Translations under genes and position numbers: made by a program
Shown here: in pieces, positions 9,073 through 18,405 of the stretch
How the letters are laid out: each line of letters opens with the position of its first letter
Position numbering within the stretch: the stretch's first letter is position 1
Notes under the pieces: generated by a model
Database searches by the model: none
Told to the model about the DNA's origin: nothing
What the model saw: only the letters and a program-made list of their open reading frames with translations
NCBI GenBank assembly: GCA_004014935.1
Contig: CP025326.1
Coordinates: forward strand, 1,054,001 to 1,118,000
DNA from: Saccharomycopsis malanga
Lineage: Eukaryota; Ascomycota; Saccharomycetes; Ascoideales; Saccharomycopsidaceae
DNA: 64,000 nucleotides
Direction of reading: 5' to 3'

Positions 9073-10914
9073 ATGTTCAGAATCATCTCGACCTCGGGGA
9101 TATCCACGATCAAAGCCAAAGTGGGTACCCAAGTGGGTCAAGTTGCTCTGAGAAACAGTATTAACAACATCAACATTTCGTCTAGACGTTTGAACACGAC
9201 TCTTCATAATACTATTGAGCAGGACATCTGGAAGCCTCCACATTATAACAACAGGTCTGCTAGTTATAGTAAAAACTCCAGAAACAATGACAGTCGCGGC
9301 AATAACAGAAACAACAATAATGCTCGTAATTCGAACGTGAGACAGAAAAATAACCGTGAGAATCAGTTCAATTTGGTTTACGACATTCCCCATGGAAAAG
9401 ATAATCCGATGTATCATCAACTTGTTGCGTTTGAAGATTGTGTTAACATCAACTCTAGCCCAAGAGCCACATCGCCTTACCACCATGATCCGCAGTTCTG
9501 GGACTCTATCCATCGTGCTATGGCATTGTACCAGGAATTGTCTGGCACTGCTGATTTCAATTCCGAGCGGGTTGGAAAGTTGATCTATCTTTTGCATACT
9601 GGCTTGAGACAAAACAGACAACAGACGTTGAAGTTGGACAAAAAGCCTGATTTCGATGCTAGAAACTTTTATAAAGACATGATGGATTACATATGTGTTT
9701 CCTTGAGAAACATTGCCGGTGATATCATCTCCAATAAGAATCCTGTTAACGAATATGGGGCTATGCACTTGATCACCTCTTTCAAGGAGTTGCAGTTGAG
9801 TTCTGAGGCCATTTCCATCTGGGAAAGCGCCAGATCTTCCATGTCGGGCGACGTGTTTCTTGACCCAAGAGTTGTTGGTGTTATTTTGCCCTTGATGTAT
9901 GAAAATGGCTATTCTTTCAGCGACATTCAAATGCTTTATGAGACTTCCAAAGGTATGGTTGACTATTTCCATCCAAACTTGGCTGTTGGCATGGTTAGAG
10001 CTTGTTTGTTAGCCAACGAAATCAATTTTGCTTTGAAATTGTTCGAGTTCTTATGTGACGGCTCTCAAAAGACAAAGTTCAGTTATTTGACCGAAATCCA
10101 TCTTAGTTTCATCGGTGAATCCAACGATTTGACGGTTGCTAATAGCTTCTTTGAAACCGCCTTGTACAACAGAATGGCCTACAAGGTTGATTTGCAAGTC
10201 CCATATGTCAAAAAGTTCATTATCAACACTTGGAACCAAACCAAAAACTTTGATAACGTTTTGGACATTTGGGCCAAGTGTTGGAGCAACTATGGAAACT
10301 CTGTCACCAAAGGTGTTTCCTCTTCATTGAACGAATTGTTCTTGTCTATTTTCTTTTCTCATTACGAGAAGGACAAGATCAACGGGTTTGAAAAGTTGAA
10401 ACAAATAATCCAAGTCTACGCTAACATCAAACCTTTGGATGAACCATTCTTGAACATTGTCATGAGTAAATGTGTCATTTGGGCTGATGTTTCTATCATC
10501 AACCTGATTTTCGATTATTATTCCTTCTACAACGTCAACAGAACTCAGGTTGCCTATAGAGTTGGCTTGAAAGCAATGGGTTCCATCAATGTCTCTGAAC
10601 AGGATCTTTTGAGAAAATGGGATGAGTTGATCTTGTTCAGCGATTTCCAAGGCGCTACCTTTATTCATAATGCCGATTGGGCAGCTTTAAGAGATGCCAC
10701 CATCGCATCCAAGTTCTCTGACCGTGTTTTGTTTTATGCCAAAATTGTTAAAGCTTATTCAAGATTTTCTAAGGATTTGCACCAAATCAAAATGTTGACC
10801 GACATTAATTGCGCAAGATATCCTTACATTGCGCCTGTGATGGCTGATTTGGACAACATCGATACCTCATCTATTAATATTCCAATATTCAAAAATATTC
10901 GCCACTTGAATTGA
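9073..10914 (+). CDS. RMD9: Mitochondrial RNA-binding protein Rmd9
   Basis: This 613-residue protein starts with a basic, Ser/Arg-rich presequence (FRIISTSGISTIKAKVGTQV), then an Asn/Arg-rich low-complexity segment to about residue 100. From there it follows yeast Rmd9: SPYHHDPQFWDSIHRAMALY, KLIYLLHTGLRQNRQQTLKL, NEYGAMHLITSFKELQ, LDPRVVGVILPLMYENG and YFHPNLAVGMVRACLLA. Rmd9 has pentatricopeptide-like helical repeats. In S. cerevisiae it binds the conserved dodecamer at the 3' ends of mitochondrial mRNAs and protects them, so it is needed for respiration. S. cerevisiae has a paralogue, YBR238C; the conserved blocks here do not separate the two, but a single ancestral copy is expected. The ATG at 9073 precedes the presequence directly. 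Confidence 0.92.
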   Translation: MFRIISTSGISTIKAKVGTQVGQVALRNSINNINISSRRLNTTLHNTIEQDIWKPPHYNNRSASYSKNSRNNDSRGNNRNNNNARNSNVRQKNNRENQFNLVYDIPHGKDNPMYHQLVAFEDCVNINSSPRATSPYHHDPQFWDSIHRAMALYQELSGTADFNSERVGKLIYLLHTGLRQNRQQTLKLDKKPDFDARNFYKDMMDYICVSLRNIAGDIISNKNPVNEYGAMHLITSFKELQLSSEAISIWESARSSMSGDVFLDPRVVGVILPLMYENGYSFSDIQMLYETSKGMVDYFHPNLAVGMVRACLLANEINFALKLFEFLCDGSQKTKFSYLTEIHLSFIGESNDLTVANSFFETALYNRMAYKVDLQVPYVKKFIINTWNQTKNFDNVLDIWAKCWSNYGNSVTKGVSSSLNELFLSIFFSHYEKDKINGFEKLKQIIQVYANIKPLDEPFLNIVMSKCVIWADVSIINLIFDYYSFYNVNRTQVAYRVGLKAMGSINVSEQDLLRKWDELILFSDFQGATFIHNADWAALRDATIASKFSDRVLFYAKIVKAYSRFSKDLHQIKMLTDINCARYPYIAPVMADLDNIDTSSINIPIFKNIRHLN

Positions 10915-11921
10915 TAACTATAAAGCGTTGATTGTTCTTTTTTCTTATGTTTTTCTAATGACTTCTTTTTTTTACTACTGTTTTATGATTTAATAATACT
11001 TCTGATGATTTTATTGCGGGCTATTTTTTGTTTTGCTCTTTTTTTGTTTTGCCATACTATATTAAGAAGGTTTGCTGGGACATTGGTTGGTTTAGGTACT
11101 CAATGCTTCTCCCTTTCTTTCTTTGTTTTAATATATATGTTTTGACTACCCAGTCTGTTACTTTCACGAAAGAATCATATATTGTTAAATGTTTTTTATC
11201 TCAGCGGAGACCAGAAAAGTTCTTATACATATTCTGATTGTTATTGAAGCTTGACATGTACTAGTTGTAGCGTTTCTCATCGTAAATACAGGGAACAATG
11301 AACCATAGAATCCAACATTTACTGGCTACCTTCCACGTGGAAAACAGAATCAGCAAGATTCAGAACCCCAGTCTTCAAATGTATTTGGATCACTCAAGTA
11401 AACTGTTAAAAGCCCTCGTTTATATCGTATTGTTCCTATCAGTATACTTTACTACAAAGCCCAACCAATGTATTACCGAAATATTACACTAGTATACGAT
11501 TAAACAGGTCTAATGTGATATGCTCATAGCCAGTTTACCATACCGCAATTTTATATACGCATGTAGCCATCGCGAGGTGAGACAGCACACTTCATAACTT
11601 TCTTGACAGTTGACCTTAGTGAAAACATATGATCTCTTACCAAGTTGATTCGAGATATGCGGCTCTACAATTCTATGTAGAGAGTCATATGCCATCTCGT
11701 ATAGGTGCTACGCACTCTATAACAAAATAAGCTGTATCTTTAAACCTATATGAGAAACAAACAAAACACCAAAACCAGAACCAATGGCACAATATAGAAA
11801 AACAGGAAACGTAGCTAATGGAAATACAGCCTAACAGAAGGGAAACAAGGAAAAAAACATGAAAAGAGTATACACAGTTGTAAGCAAGATAGCTGGTGAA
11901 AACAATATAAACATTAAGAGT
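10915..11921. other. Intergenic 1 kb between convergent RMD9 and KIP3
   Basis: T-rich 3' flank after RMD9, then mixed sequence. It holds one short ORF (11298-11492, listed separately) and a small imperfect hairpin near 11701-11721 (tataggtgctacgcactcta). Nothing else was recognised. Confidence 0.5.
11298..11492 (+). CDS. Possible small membrane protein, 64 aa (doubtful)
   Basis: ATG-initiated ORF with a polar, helix-prone N-terminal half (NHRIQHLLATFHVENRISK) and one hydrophobic segment (ALVYIVLFLSVYF). CATCGTAAATACAG just before the start looks like a splice acceptor context, so it could be a last exon. No family is recognised, and ORFs of this length occur by chance in AT-rich DNA. Confidence 0.25.
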   Translation: MNHRIQHLLATFHVENRISKIQNPSLQMYLDHSSKLLKALVYIVLFLSVYFTTKPNQCITEILH

Positions 11922-14741
11922 TCAATCATTACTAACGTCAGACATTTGAATGTCTCCCGAAAGATTTGCTTCAAAATTAAACTTATCTTCGGGTATTTCG
12001 ACTTGAGATCTGTCTGGCTCCAAGTCGACTTTTCCCAACCGTCTTGGAGGCCCGATATTAAGTTTCCTTTCATTTTTATGCAGCGCAAATAATCCTCCAA
12101 TTGGAAACAGCTGTTTTTGAGGCTGTGGACAAGTGGGTTCAGTGTTACCATCGAAGGAATCCTTGAGATCCAAACTGTAGTTCTCCTTTTCAAAAAGCAT
12201 GGAATTGTCTAGTGATAATCTTGACAAGTCAGAGTCAGTATTAGGTTTCAATGTCATTTCTGTCAATGAAGGTTTGTGAGATTTATTGTCATGATTTGAG
12301 TCCAGCATGATATTAGTCTGGTCTTGGGCCTTTTCCTTTTCAACTATAGATAGAAAGCTTGATTCAGAAGGGCTCTGATAGTTGGAAAACCTTTTAGGGG
12401 AATCCAGTTGAAAGGAGAACTTGGTATCCATAACAGGGAATTCCTTAGAATAATCATTCATAGAATCGTCTAAAAGTGCCTCGCTATCAACCGGTTCCTC
12501 CTGATCATCATCCTCATCCAAACTGGTATCTTCGTTATCATCTTTAACTGGAGAAATGGCAGTGTTAGCTGGTAAATCCCAGCGAACCTTTTTGCTTTTG
12601 AAAGTTGTTTTGTGGTTCGGAGATTTAACTTTTGAGGAATGGTTGTTACGCAATGTTTTGTGGGGCGATAAATTGATTCTTATAGGAGAAGGTAATCGTT
12701 TTTCGCCGGTGATTTTTTCCAAATCATCAAATGCCAAATGTTTTTCAATATTGTCGAAACCCATGTTATTATTGAGAAGATCATAACAATCATTTAGCAT
12801 CCCATTTATGAGGGAAAGATTTTCATCTCTTACTATCTCCACATCATTAGAAGTATTTATAAAGGTTAGCTTTTTGAAGACTTTGAAAAAAGAGTCTGAC
12901 AAAAAGTTGAAAGAGCTCGATATCTGTTCACCATTTCTAGCAATCAAAGAGTCCCATAGACTATTGGAATGGCTAAAAATTTTTTTGTCAACGTCATTTC
13001 GCAAACCTTCCACCAAGGATTCATATATAAATGTGTCATGATCGGTCCATTCGTCCATTTCTTTCAAAGTTTGTAGGGAGAGCCTTGCGGATTTGTTGAA
13101 TATCAGCTCTATTTCGTTATCTCGGCTCAAAAGAGTATCCACATGGCTCATTTCCTTGTCCAATTTGATGATAAGTGATTTGATAGACGACTTCACATCT
13201 GCCAAGTCTCTGGGGGTATCTACAAACTTGGAGCCATAATTTGTATAGAAAGATTTGAGAAATAGGGACACTTCCAGTTTTTGTAGGCATAACATTCTTC
13301 TTTTGACTAGAAGCTTTGATTTTTTAAAGATTTCAATTTCATGTTTATGTATGGCGGATTTTAATCTATCTATAGCTTGTATAAGTGATTCTACGCATTT
13401 GTCTCTTTTATGTTTGATTTCTTTTGATTTCTGTTCTATCACACGTTGTTCTCTGCTTCTGAGGTCTTCAATCTCCTGCTTTTGTTCGGTGATCATTTTA
13501 AGATACGAACCTACGTGTCTATCGAGATTATGGGTGTTTCTAATCACCTTTGTCTTGATTTCCTTTGCTCTATTGGCATACTTGAGAGTGTTCAAGGTTT
13601 CGTCGTAATGTTGACTGGAAGGACTAATACAGACTATCATGACGGTTTTACAATTGCCACCCAAAGAAAACTTCAATAATCGGGTGAGTTTTGAGTCTCT
13701 ATAAGGAACATGGTTTCTTCTTCTTGGATCACATAATGCGTTAATACAATTGCCTAGGGCTAGCAATGATCTATTGATATTAGCACCTTCGTGTAACCTT
13801 TTGCCTCTATTCTTGGTGGCAGATGCTCTTTCGCTTCCTGCCAAATCGATAATGGAAAGGGTGGCATAGAAATGTTCTTCTTTTAGTCCACTGGCCCGGT
13901 CCTTCTGATCTATGTTGATTTGAATCACTGCATGCGATCGCGAAGAGGTGGCATTTGCTTCAGTAGAATTCATACTTCTGTTGGAGTTCCCTTGTATGAT
14001 AAGTTCCATGATCTCGTCAACAGTGGTCAATCGGTGTGCCGACAAGTTTCTCACTGAAATTCTATGATCTGCATCCTCTCTGATGGTGAGCAACTTTGAT
14101 TCCGTTTCCGGATTCAAAAGATCTCGTATGGTTTCATTGTATATTTCTAGATAACTCATGGAAACCTCTATTGTTTTCACGTCTTTCAAAGAATCAATTC
14201 TTTCGAACAATTCTTTGGTTGTGGCGAAAATAATTCCCGGTTTCTCGGGAGTCCCAGTGATGGTGTGGGTTTTCCCACACCCTGTGGCCCCATAAGCAAA
14301 CACAGTGGCATTATATCCATCTAGAACACTATCCAATAGAGGCTTTGTTGTATTGTAATACACGTCTTCTTGCGAAGCATCTTCATCGAACAATCGATCA
14401 AACGTAAACTTGTGTTCTCTGGCTCGCGATGTAGAATTGGGAAACAACGATTGTTGCATTCTTTGTATTGGATTATTATCGGCAGGATCGAATATCAACA
14501 TTTTCTCATCCACAACATTCACAATCTTCCTTACACCCCTTGGTGCATGTCGAAAGTCTGTCTGAACATTGGCTCTATTCAGCTCGTTGGAAGAGAAAGC
14601 ACCATCTCCAAAGAGCTGATCATCATTTTTTGGTACAATTAGTCTAGCCGATTCCGAGCTTGTAAAAGGCCGTACCCTGACTGCAACTGTGATGGATGAT
14701 TCTTTGGAAACGGGCTTTATTGTCGTGATGTCTGTGGGCAT
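11922..14741 (-). CDS. KIP3: Kinesin-8 motor Kip3
   Basis: An N-terminal kinesin motor domain spans roughly residues 16-400 of 939: P-loop GATGCGKT near 150, switch I SSRSH near 264, switch II DLAGSE near 298, and the family end LNTLKYANRAKEIKTKV. A neck and coiled-coil region follows, then a long Ser/Asn/Asp-rich tail. Motor-first architecture, length and the VIRNTHNLDRHVGSYLKMI neck match Kip3, the plus-end-directed motor that shortens microtubules and positions the spindle. The frame is open 12 codons further upstream, but only from a GTG; the first ATG is 14741-14739. Together with VAM7 and CLG1 it preserves a gene neighbourhood known from S. cerevisiae chromosome VII (YGL212W-YGL216W). 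Confidence 0.95.
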   Translation of the reverse strand: MPTDITTIKPVSKESSITVAVRVRPFTSSESARLIVPKNDDQLFGDGAFSSNELNRANVQTDFRHAPRGVRKIVNVVDEKMLIFDPADNNPIQRMQQSLFPNSTSRAREHKFTFDRLFDEDASQEDVYYNTTKPLLDSVLDGYNATVFAYGATGCGKTHTITGTPEKPGIIFATTKELFERIDSLKDVKTIEVSMSYLEIYNETIRDLLNPETESKLLTIREDADHRISVRNLSAHRLTTVDEIMELIIQGNSNRSMNSTEANATSSRSHAVIQINIDQKDRASGLKEEHFYATLSIIDLAGSERASATKNRGKRLHEGANINRSLLALGNCINALCDPRRRNHVPYRDSKLTRLLKFSLGGNCKTVMIVCISPSSQHYDETLNTLKYANRAKEIKTKVIRNTHNLDRHVGSYLKMITEQKQEIEDLRSREQRVIEQKSKEIKHKRDKCVESLIQAIDRLKSAIHKHEIEIFKKSKLLVKRRMLCLQKLEVSLFLKSFYTNYGSKFVDTPRDLADVKSSIKSLIIKLDKEMSHVDTLLSRDNEIELIFNKSARLSLQTLKEMDEWTDHDTFIYESLVEGLRNDVDKKIFSHSNSLWDSLIARNGEQISSSFNFLSDSFFKVFKKLTFINTSNDVEIVRDENLSLINGMLNDCYDLLNNNMGFDNIEKHLAFDDLEKITGEKRLPSPIRINLSPHKTLRNNHSSKVKSPNHKTTFKSKKVRWDLPANTAISPVKDDNEDTSLDEDDDQEEPVDSEALLDDSMNDYSKEFPVMDTKFSFQLDSPKRFSNYQSPSESSFLSIVEKEKAQDQTNIMLDSNHDNKSHKPSLTEMTLKPNTDSDLSRLSLDNSMLFEKENYSLDLKDSFDGNTEPTCPQPQKQLFPIGGLFALHKNERKLNIGPPRRLGKVDLEPDRSQVEIPEDKFNFEANLSGDIQMSDVSND

Positions 14742-15643
14742 ATAGATGGACTCCTCTACTTTCGGCTGGGTCAACACTATGATGTATTTGATCTCCTGGA
14801 ATATCTGAAAATTTTTTCTATACTTCTATTTCAGGAAGTATCAAGACTATAGGCAGGAGGTATTCTTCAAAAAGATGCCATTGATACACCAAAAATACAG
14901 CCAATCAAAACAGCGCGTTGCCAATAAACAATATCTATTGATCAGTATATAATATATTGTTTGATAGATCATATATATGTCTTTGTTTGTTTTGTTTTTC
15001 ATATCATCCCTTTCTAAACGTAAACATAAATATATTGCGATTCCACGGGGAGTCAGTGTGTAAATGCAAGTATCATACCGCACCCACGGTATTATACCGT
15101 TGCAACGATACAGGTATAGAAAACAAATATATGGTGATTATCTCTGAATTTTCAGCAAGAACAAACTTTTATGAGTGTAGTAAGGACATCGACGCTTTTT
15201 TAGTCAAAGATAATAGGATTTTCATGTTGTTAGGCGTAGCACTCGCTACACGCAAATTCCGACGCCTAATGTTTTCAACATGGGGCAAGGCATCAATCAC
15301 GCATGTCAGGATTTACTATGGTAATCTAATCACCAAACAGCTTGAAACCAACGTCTCCCAGTAAAATAGGAGCTAAAATTTTTCTTTATGACAATAGAAT
15401 GCAGGACAGTAATGCCCTTTTCTTGTATCCACGTTTTCACTATGGTAGGAAAACTTTGTACGCTATGCATACATTGCCATATGGCAAGCTGGAGAATTTT
15501 TTTTTACCAGAATATATAGCTCATGGGCCAGAACTTGACAAAATGTTGTAATTTACGTAGAACTTTTATTGTTGATATTTAAATCTCGGCACTCCAGGAC
15601 TCTACATCGATTGTCGTTTCACCCATAACAACATACACCCATC
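14742..15643. other. Intergenic upstream of KIP3
   Basis: AT-rich DNA holding the KIP3 promoter side. Open frames here start with non-ATG codons and show no family signal. The notable object is the interrupted palindrome at 15223-15282. Confidence 0.5.
15223..15282. repeat. Interrupted inverted repeat (possible hairpin or cruciform)
   Basis: CATGTTG (15223-15229) pairs with CAACATG (15276-15282), and TTAGGCGT (15230-15237) pairs with ACGCCTAA (15262-15269). Inside, GTAGC-ACTC-GCTAC forms a small hairpin. The outer arms are separated by a 6-nt bulge on the right side only. It is not flanked by a T-run terminator. Confidence 0.7.
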
Positions 15644-15835
15644 ATGAAAAATCTTCTAATAACAATTCTTCTTTGCTCTATAGTATCTTCAGAATTGATT
15701 GTCACCACTACTTGGGATGATGGTTCTCGACGGATCATTGACTACAGAATTAGAGCCCCAAGGGTTCTTCCATCGCATAGTAAACCCCTCGAAACAACCT
15801 TCAGCACCTACATGACTTCTAATAGCACTCTCTAA
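15644..15835 (+). CDS. Possible small secreted protein, 63 aa
   Basis: The ORF begins MKNLLITILLCSIVSS, a good signal peptide, with likely cleavage before ELIVTTTWDDGSRR. The mature part would be under 50 residues, basic and rich in Thr/Ser, with no Cys and no GPI signal. The ATG follows a CA-rich leader (aacatacacccatc) and a TATA-like atatttaaat about 70 bp upstream, both usual for yeast genes. VTTTWDDGS resembles the repeated Thr-rich motifs of cell-wall proteins, so it could also be a stub of such a gene. No family is recognised. Confidence 0.4.
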   Translation: MKNLLITILLCSIVSSELIVTTTWDDGSRRIIDYRIRAPRVLPSHSKPLETTFSTYMTSNSTL

Positions 15836-16451
15836 TTCAACATACTGCTGGGCAAGTAATCCTGACTGAAAGCTGGATCCACCATCATCAAACTCTGATA
15901 AGTCTACGCAAAAATCTTCTCATCATTTGGTTTCCGAGCCACTCAATCACATATAGATACTGTTTTTGTTTTGTTTTCTTGGTTATACTTGGTTTTAAAC
16001 ATACTGTTCAGACAGCCTAGTATAGTTTTGTATAATATTATCATTGTCATTTGTTATCAATCATTGTAGTATTTCATAAAGCGTTATAATGATCATTGTA
16101 AGTTCTATGTCGCAACCCAGCAAAACTGCTTCTAGGCAAATAAGTCTATCGCACTTAATATTTGTTCATAACTTAATATCATCACTATTTCATGATCAAA
16201 ACCATTTTAGATAGCTTTTAATAGCACAATCGTAGCTTACTTCCTTCTACAGAAAAATCAATTTGAATGCAGTGAAATCCTTGCAAGGTTATGTTAAGGC
16301 AAACTTTTTTAAAAAATTAATTAGTAGTATTATTGACAAACAGAAGAAAACAGAAAATCAAAAGAAAAAAGCATATATGACTAAATTGGCGAAACAACAA
16401 GGTCCATTTGAAAGAAATAAAAGAAGGCTTTGGCATAAAACAGATCAATAA
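15836..16451. other. Intergenic, with an open Lys-rich stretch abutting CSR1
   Basis: A plus-strand frame is open from about 16245 to 16451 (KSLQGYVKANFFKKLISS, then KQQGPFERNKRRLWHKTDQ) and stops exactly where the CSR1 stop begins. It has no ATG near its start; an ATG in the same frame at 16107 is cut off by two stops. A missed intron, a decayed gene or chance could explain it. I could not fit a canonical donor and branch site. Confidence 0.3.
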
Positions 16452-17864
16452 CTAAGCCAAATTGATCAAGCCTTGTCTATCAAACACAGTTCTTGCTCTG
16501 ATATAAGGATCCAATCTGGTGTAGTTGGCATTGAGTTCTTTGCCAAGTTTAATTCTTTCAGCCAAGAGTTTAGCACTTTCATCAGCATCATTCGTTTCTA
16601 TCCATTTGATAGTAGCAAGGATAAACAGTTCTACAATTTCTTTACGCTCGTTTTCAAAACGGGTCTTTTCCTGGGTGTCAGCAGCAACTAAATCGTTTTC
16701 TCCATTGACTGGTGGAATATATTGAGGTTCAAAGTCATCTTTTCCGCCGATTGAAGCAGGGAGCTGGCTTATATCGATAAACTTCTCCAACTCTTCAATG
16801 CTTTTAGTGAAATTCACTTTACCAGCAACAACTGGGTCCAACCAATTTTTGATAATGTTCCAGATACCACTGAATACCCACGGAGCCTTGTGGATTAGCA
16901 AGACACCCAATGATTCTGGATAATGAGCTTCAAAGGCACTGATCATGAACTTGACAGGAGTGTAATCCATATTAGACAAAGAAAAGTCACTCATGTCAAA
17001 TAAGATGGAAGCAGAATCCACCGGTTCTTTCAAAAACAACCGAGCTGCTTCAATCACAAGCAAAGTGTATAGCTGCATTTCCTCGACAGTCTGGTCGGAC
17101 GAATGATGCAATCTAGGTCTTACAACCACAATGGGTCTTTTTTGTCTGTCAAAACCTCTGATATATGATTTGTTGAGCTCAAAGTTCTTGAAAACACCAG
17201 CATGGGTGACCTTGCCGCTGTCCAAATACTCCTGGTACAATTTCAACTCGCCGTTTCTAAGATACTCGTCAATGTGCGATTCTCTGACTCTCCAATGCAA
17301 CGTGTTGGAAATCATAGCCAAACTCTTGTCCACATCCCATTTTCTGGCTCTTAAGAAACGCAATATCAAGTTATCTGGCGAATCGAGTCTAAGGAAATTC
17401 CAAAAGTTTTCGAATATTTCGTCTGGCTTCAAATCTTTCAAAGAACTGTGTACCATTTCATTGGTGTAACGGCCTTCAATCTCTACTTTTGATGGGATTC
17501 TTTTTATCGATTCGCTCAACGAGTTTACTCTTTTATGGCCATTTACTGGTGCAACAGGCGCAGGGGCATCTTTGCTTTCTTTTTTCTTTTTACCCAAAGA
17601 TTTCAATTTGGAAAATTTGCCCTTTTTTTCCTTCCCAGTCTGAGCTTGGTCTGTAGCCCCTGTTGCTCCACTGGAAATGCTTTCAGCATACTCATTTGTT
17701 AATGTTGACGACGCCCTCAACACCTTCTTTCCGTCTGCACTGGTGGTTGCCTTAGCCGGTCTGCCCCAGAAATTCAAAAGATATGCCCAAAGCTCCTTGA
17801 GCCGTAATTCTTCTTCGCTGGTAAGCGTTTCCACACGCCCTGGTGGTATGGTTGGCATTGTCAT
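16452..17864 (-). CDS. CSR1: Sec14-like lipid-transfer protein Csr1 (Sfh2)
   Basis: The 470-residue protein carries a Lys/Ser-rich segment (about 85-125), a CRAL-TRIO N-terminal helical region (LILRFLRARKWDVDKSLAMI) and the lipid-binding CRAL-TRIO domain (about 215-385). Diagnostic blocks identical or close to S. cerevisiae Csr1 are VVRPRLHHSSDQT, ILFDMSDFSLSNMDYTPVKF and FEAHYPESLGVLLIHKAPW, with IWNIIKNWLDPVVAGKVNFT after them and LDPYIRARTVFD near the end. Csr1/Sfh2 belongs to the phosphatidylinositol-transfer family acting on phospholipid and squalene/sterol metabolism at lipid droplets and endosomes. Two ATGs lie within the first three codons; the upstream one is used here. Confidence 0.95.
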   Translation of the reverse strand: MTMPTIPPGRVETLTSEEELRLKELWAYLLNFWGRPAKATTSADGKKVLRASSTLTNEYAESISSGATGATDQAQTGKEKKGKFSKLKSLGKKKKESKDAPAPVAPVNGHKRVNSLSESIKRIPSKVEIEGRYTNEMVHSSLKDLKPDEIFENFWNFLRLDSPDNLILRFLRARKWDVDKSLAMISNTLHWRVRESHIDEYLRNGELKLYQEYLDSGKVTHAGVFKNFELNKSYIRGFDRQKRPIVVVRPRLHHSSDQTVEEMQLYTLLVIEAARLFLKEPVDSASILFDMSDFSLSNMDYTPVKFMISAFEAHYPESLGVLLIHKAPWVFSGIWNIIKNWLDPVVAGKVNFTKSIEELEKFIDISQLPASIGGKDDFEPQYIPPVNGENDLVAADTQEKTRFENERKEIVELFILATIKWIETNDADESAKLLAERIKLGKELNANYTRLDPYIRARTVFDRQGLINLA

Positions 17865-18405
17865 TATGTAGTTCCAGCCTCTATGTTACTGCTTTAGCTT
17901 CTCAACAACAATTATACCGCTGTCTTTTGGTGTATTCTGCTAACAATTACCTGTTATGATTGAAAAGTTTGGTGAAAATTAGCACCAGAAATATACACTA
18001 CTATATAAACGTTTACTTCTAATCACGTGTATCTCCATAGTAACGGGATTTATATATCAAAGTGCATAGGTTAGCTTGATGGAAACCTTCAAAAACGGGA
18101 CAATTGGGGCAAAAATCTCGGGTGACGGCAGAGGCACGATTGCCGAGAAATCGGCTCCAGAAGTATCGTATTTAGGTTGGAAAGGCTCTATTTTTTTAGG
18201 TAAAGCAACAGATTGGAATGAAAGGTGTTGGTTTGGAGATGCTACAGGTTTGAACAAAAAGAAATTATTTAGGTGTATATCAAGAGATTTTGTAAAATGA
18301 TTAAAGAGATTTTGTAAAATGATTAAAATAAAAAATATAAGAGAATTGGTAAAATGATTAAAAGTAAAAAATATAAGAGAATTGGTAAAATGATTGTAAG
18401 TAAGA
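17865..18405. other. Intergenic between CSR1 promoter and VAM7 3' end
   Basis: The CSR1 side carries a CACGTG-like atcacgtgta near 18023. At 18079-18300 the plus strand is open from an ATG (METFKNGTIGAKISGDGRG), while the opposite strand is also open; neither has a family match. The rest is the short direct repeat at 18283-18396. Confidence 0.4.
18283..18396. repeat. Imperfect tandem repeat next to the VAM7 stop
   Basis: agattttgtaaaatgattaa occurs twice (from 18285 and 18307), and aatataagagaattggtaaa plus atgatta occurs twice (from 18334 and 18370). The core GTAAAATGATTR is present four times. It lies within 20 bp of the VAM7 stop codon, so it is in the 3' UTR. Confidence 0.85.

Noticed and set aside
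14957-15551. Plus-strand ORFs of 135 and 69 codons upstream of KIP3
   Set aside because: Both begin with TTG, overlap the inverted repeat or A/T-rich DNA, and have no recognisable family.
16107-16451. Spliced gene joining ATG 16107 with the Lys-rich frame ending at 16451
   Set aside because: Same frame but two stops lie between; no canonical donor, branch and acceptor combination gives a continuous frame.
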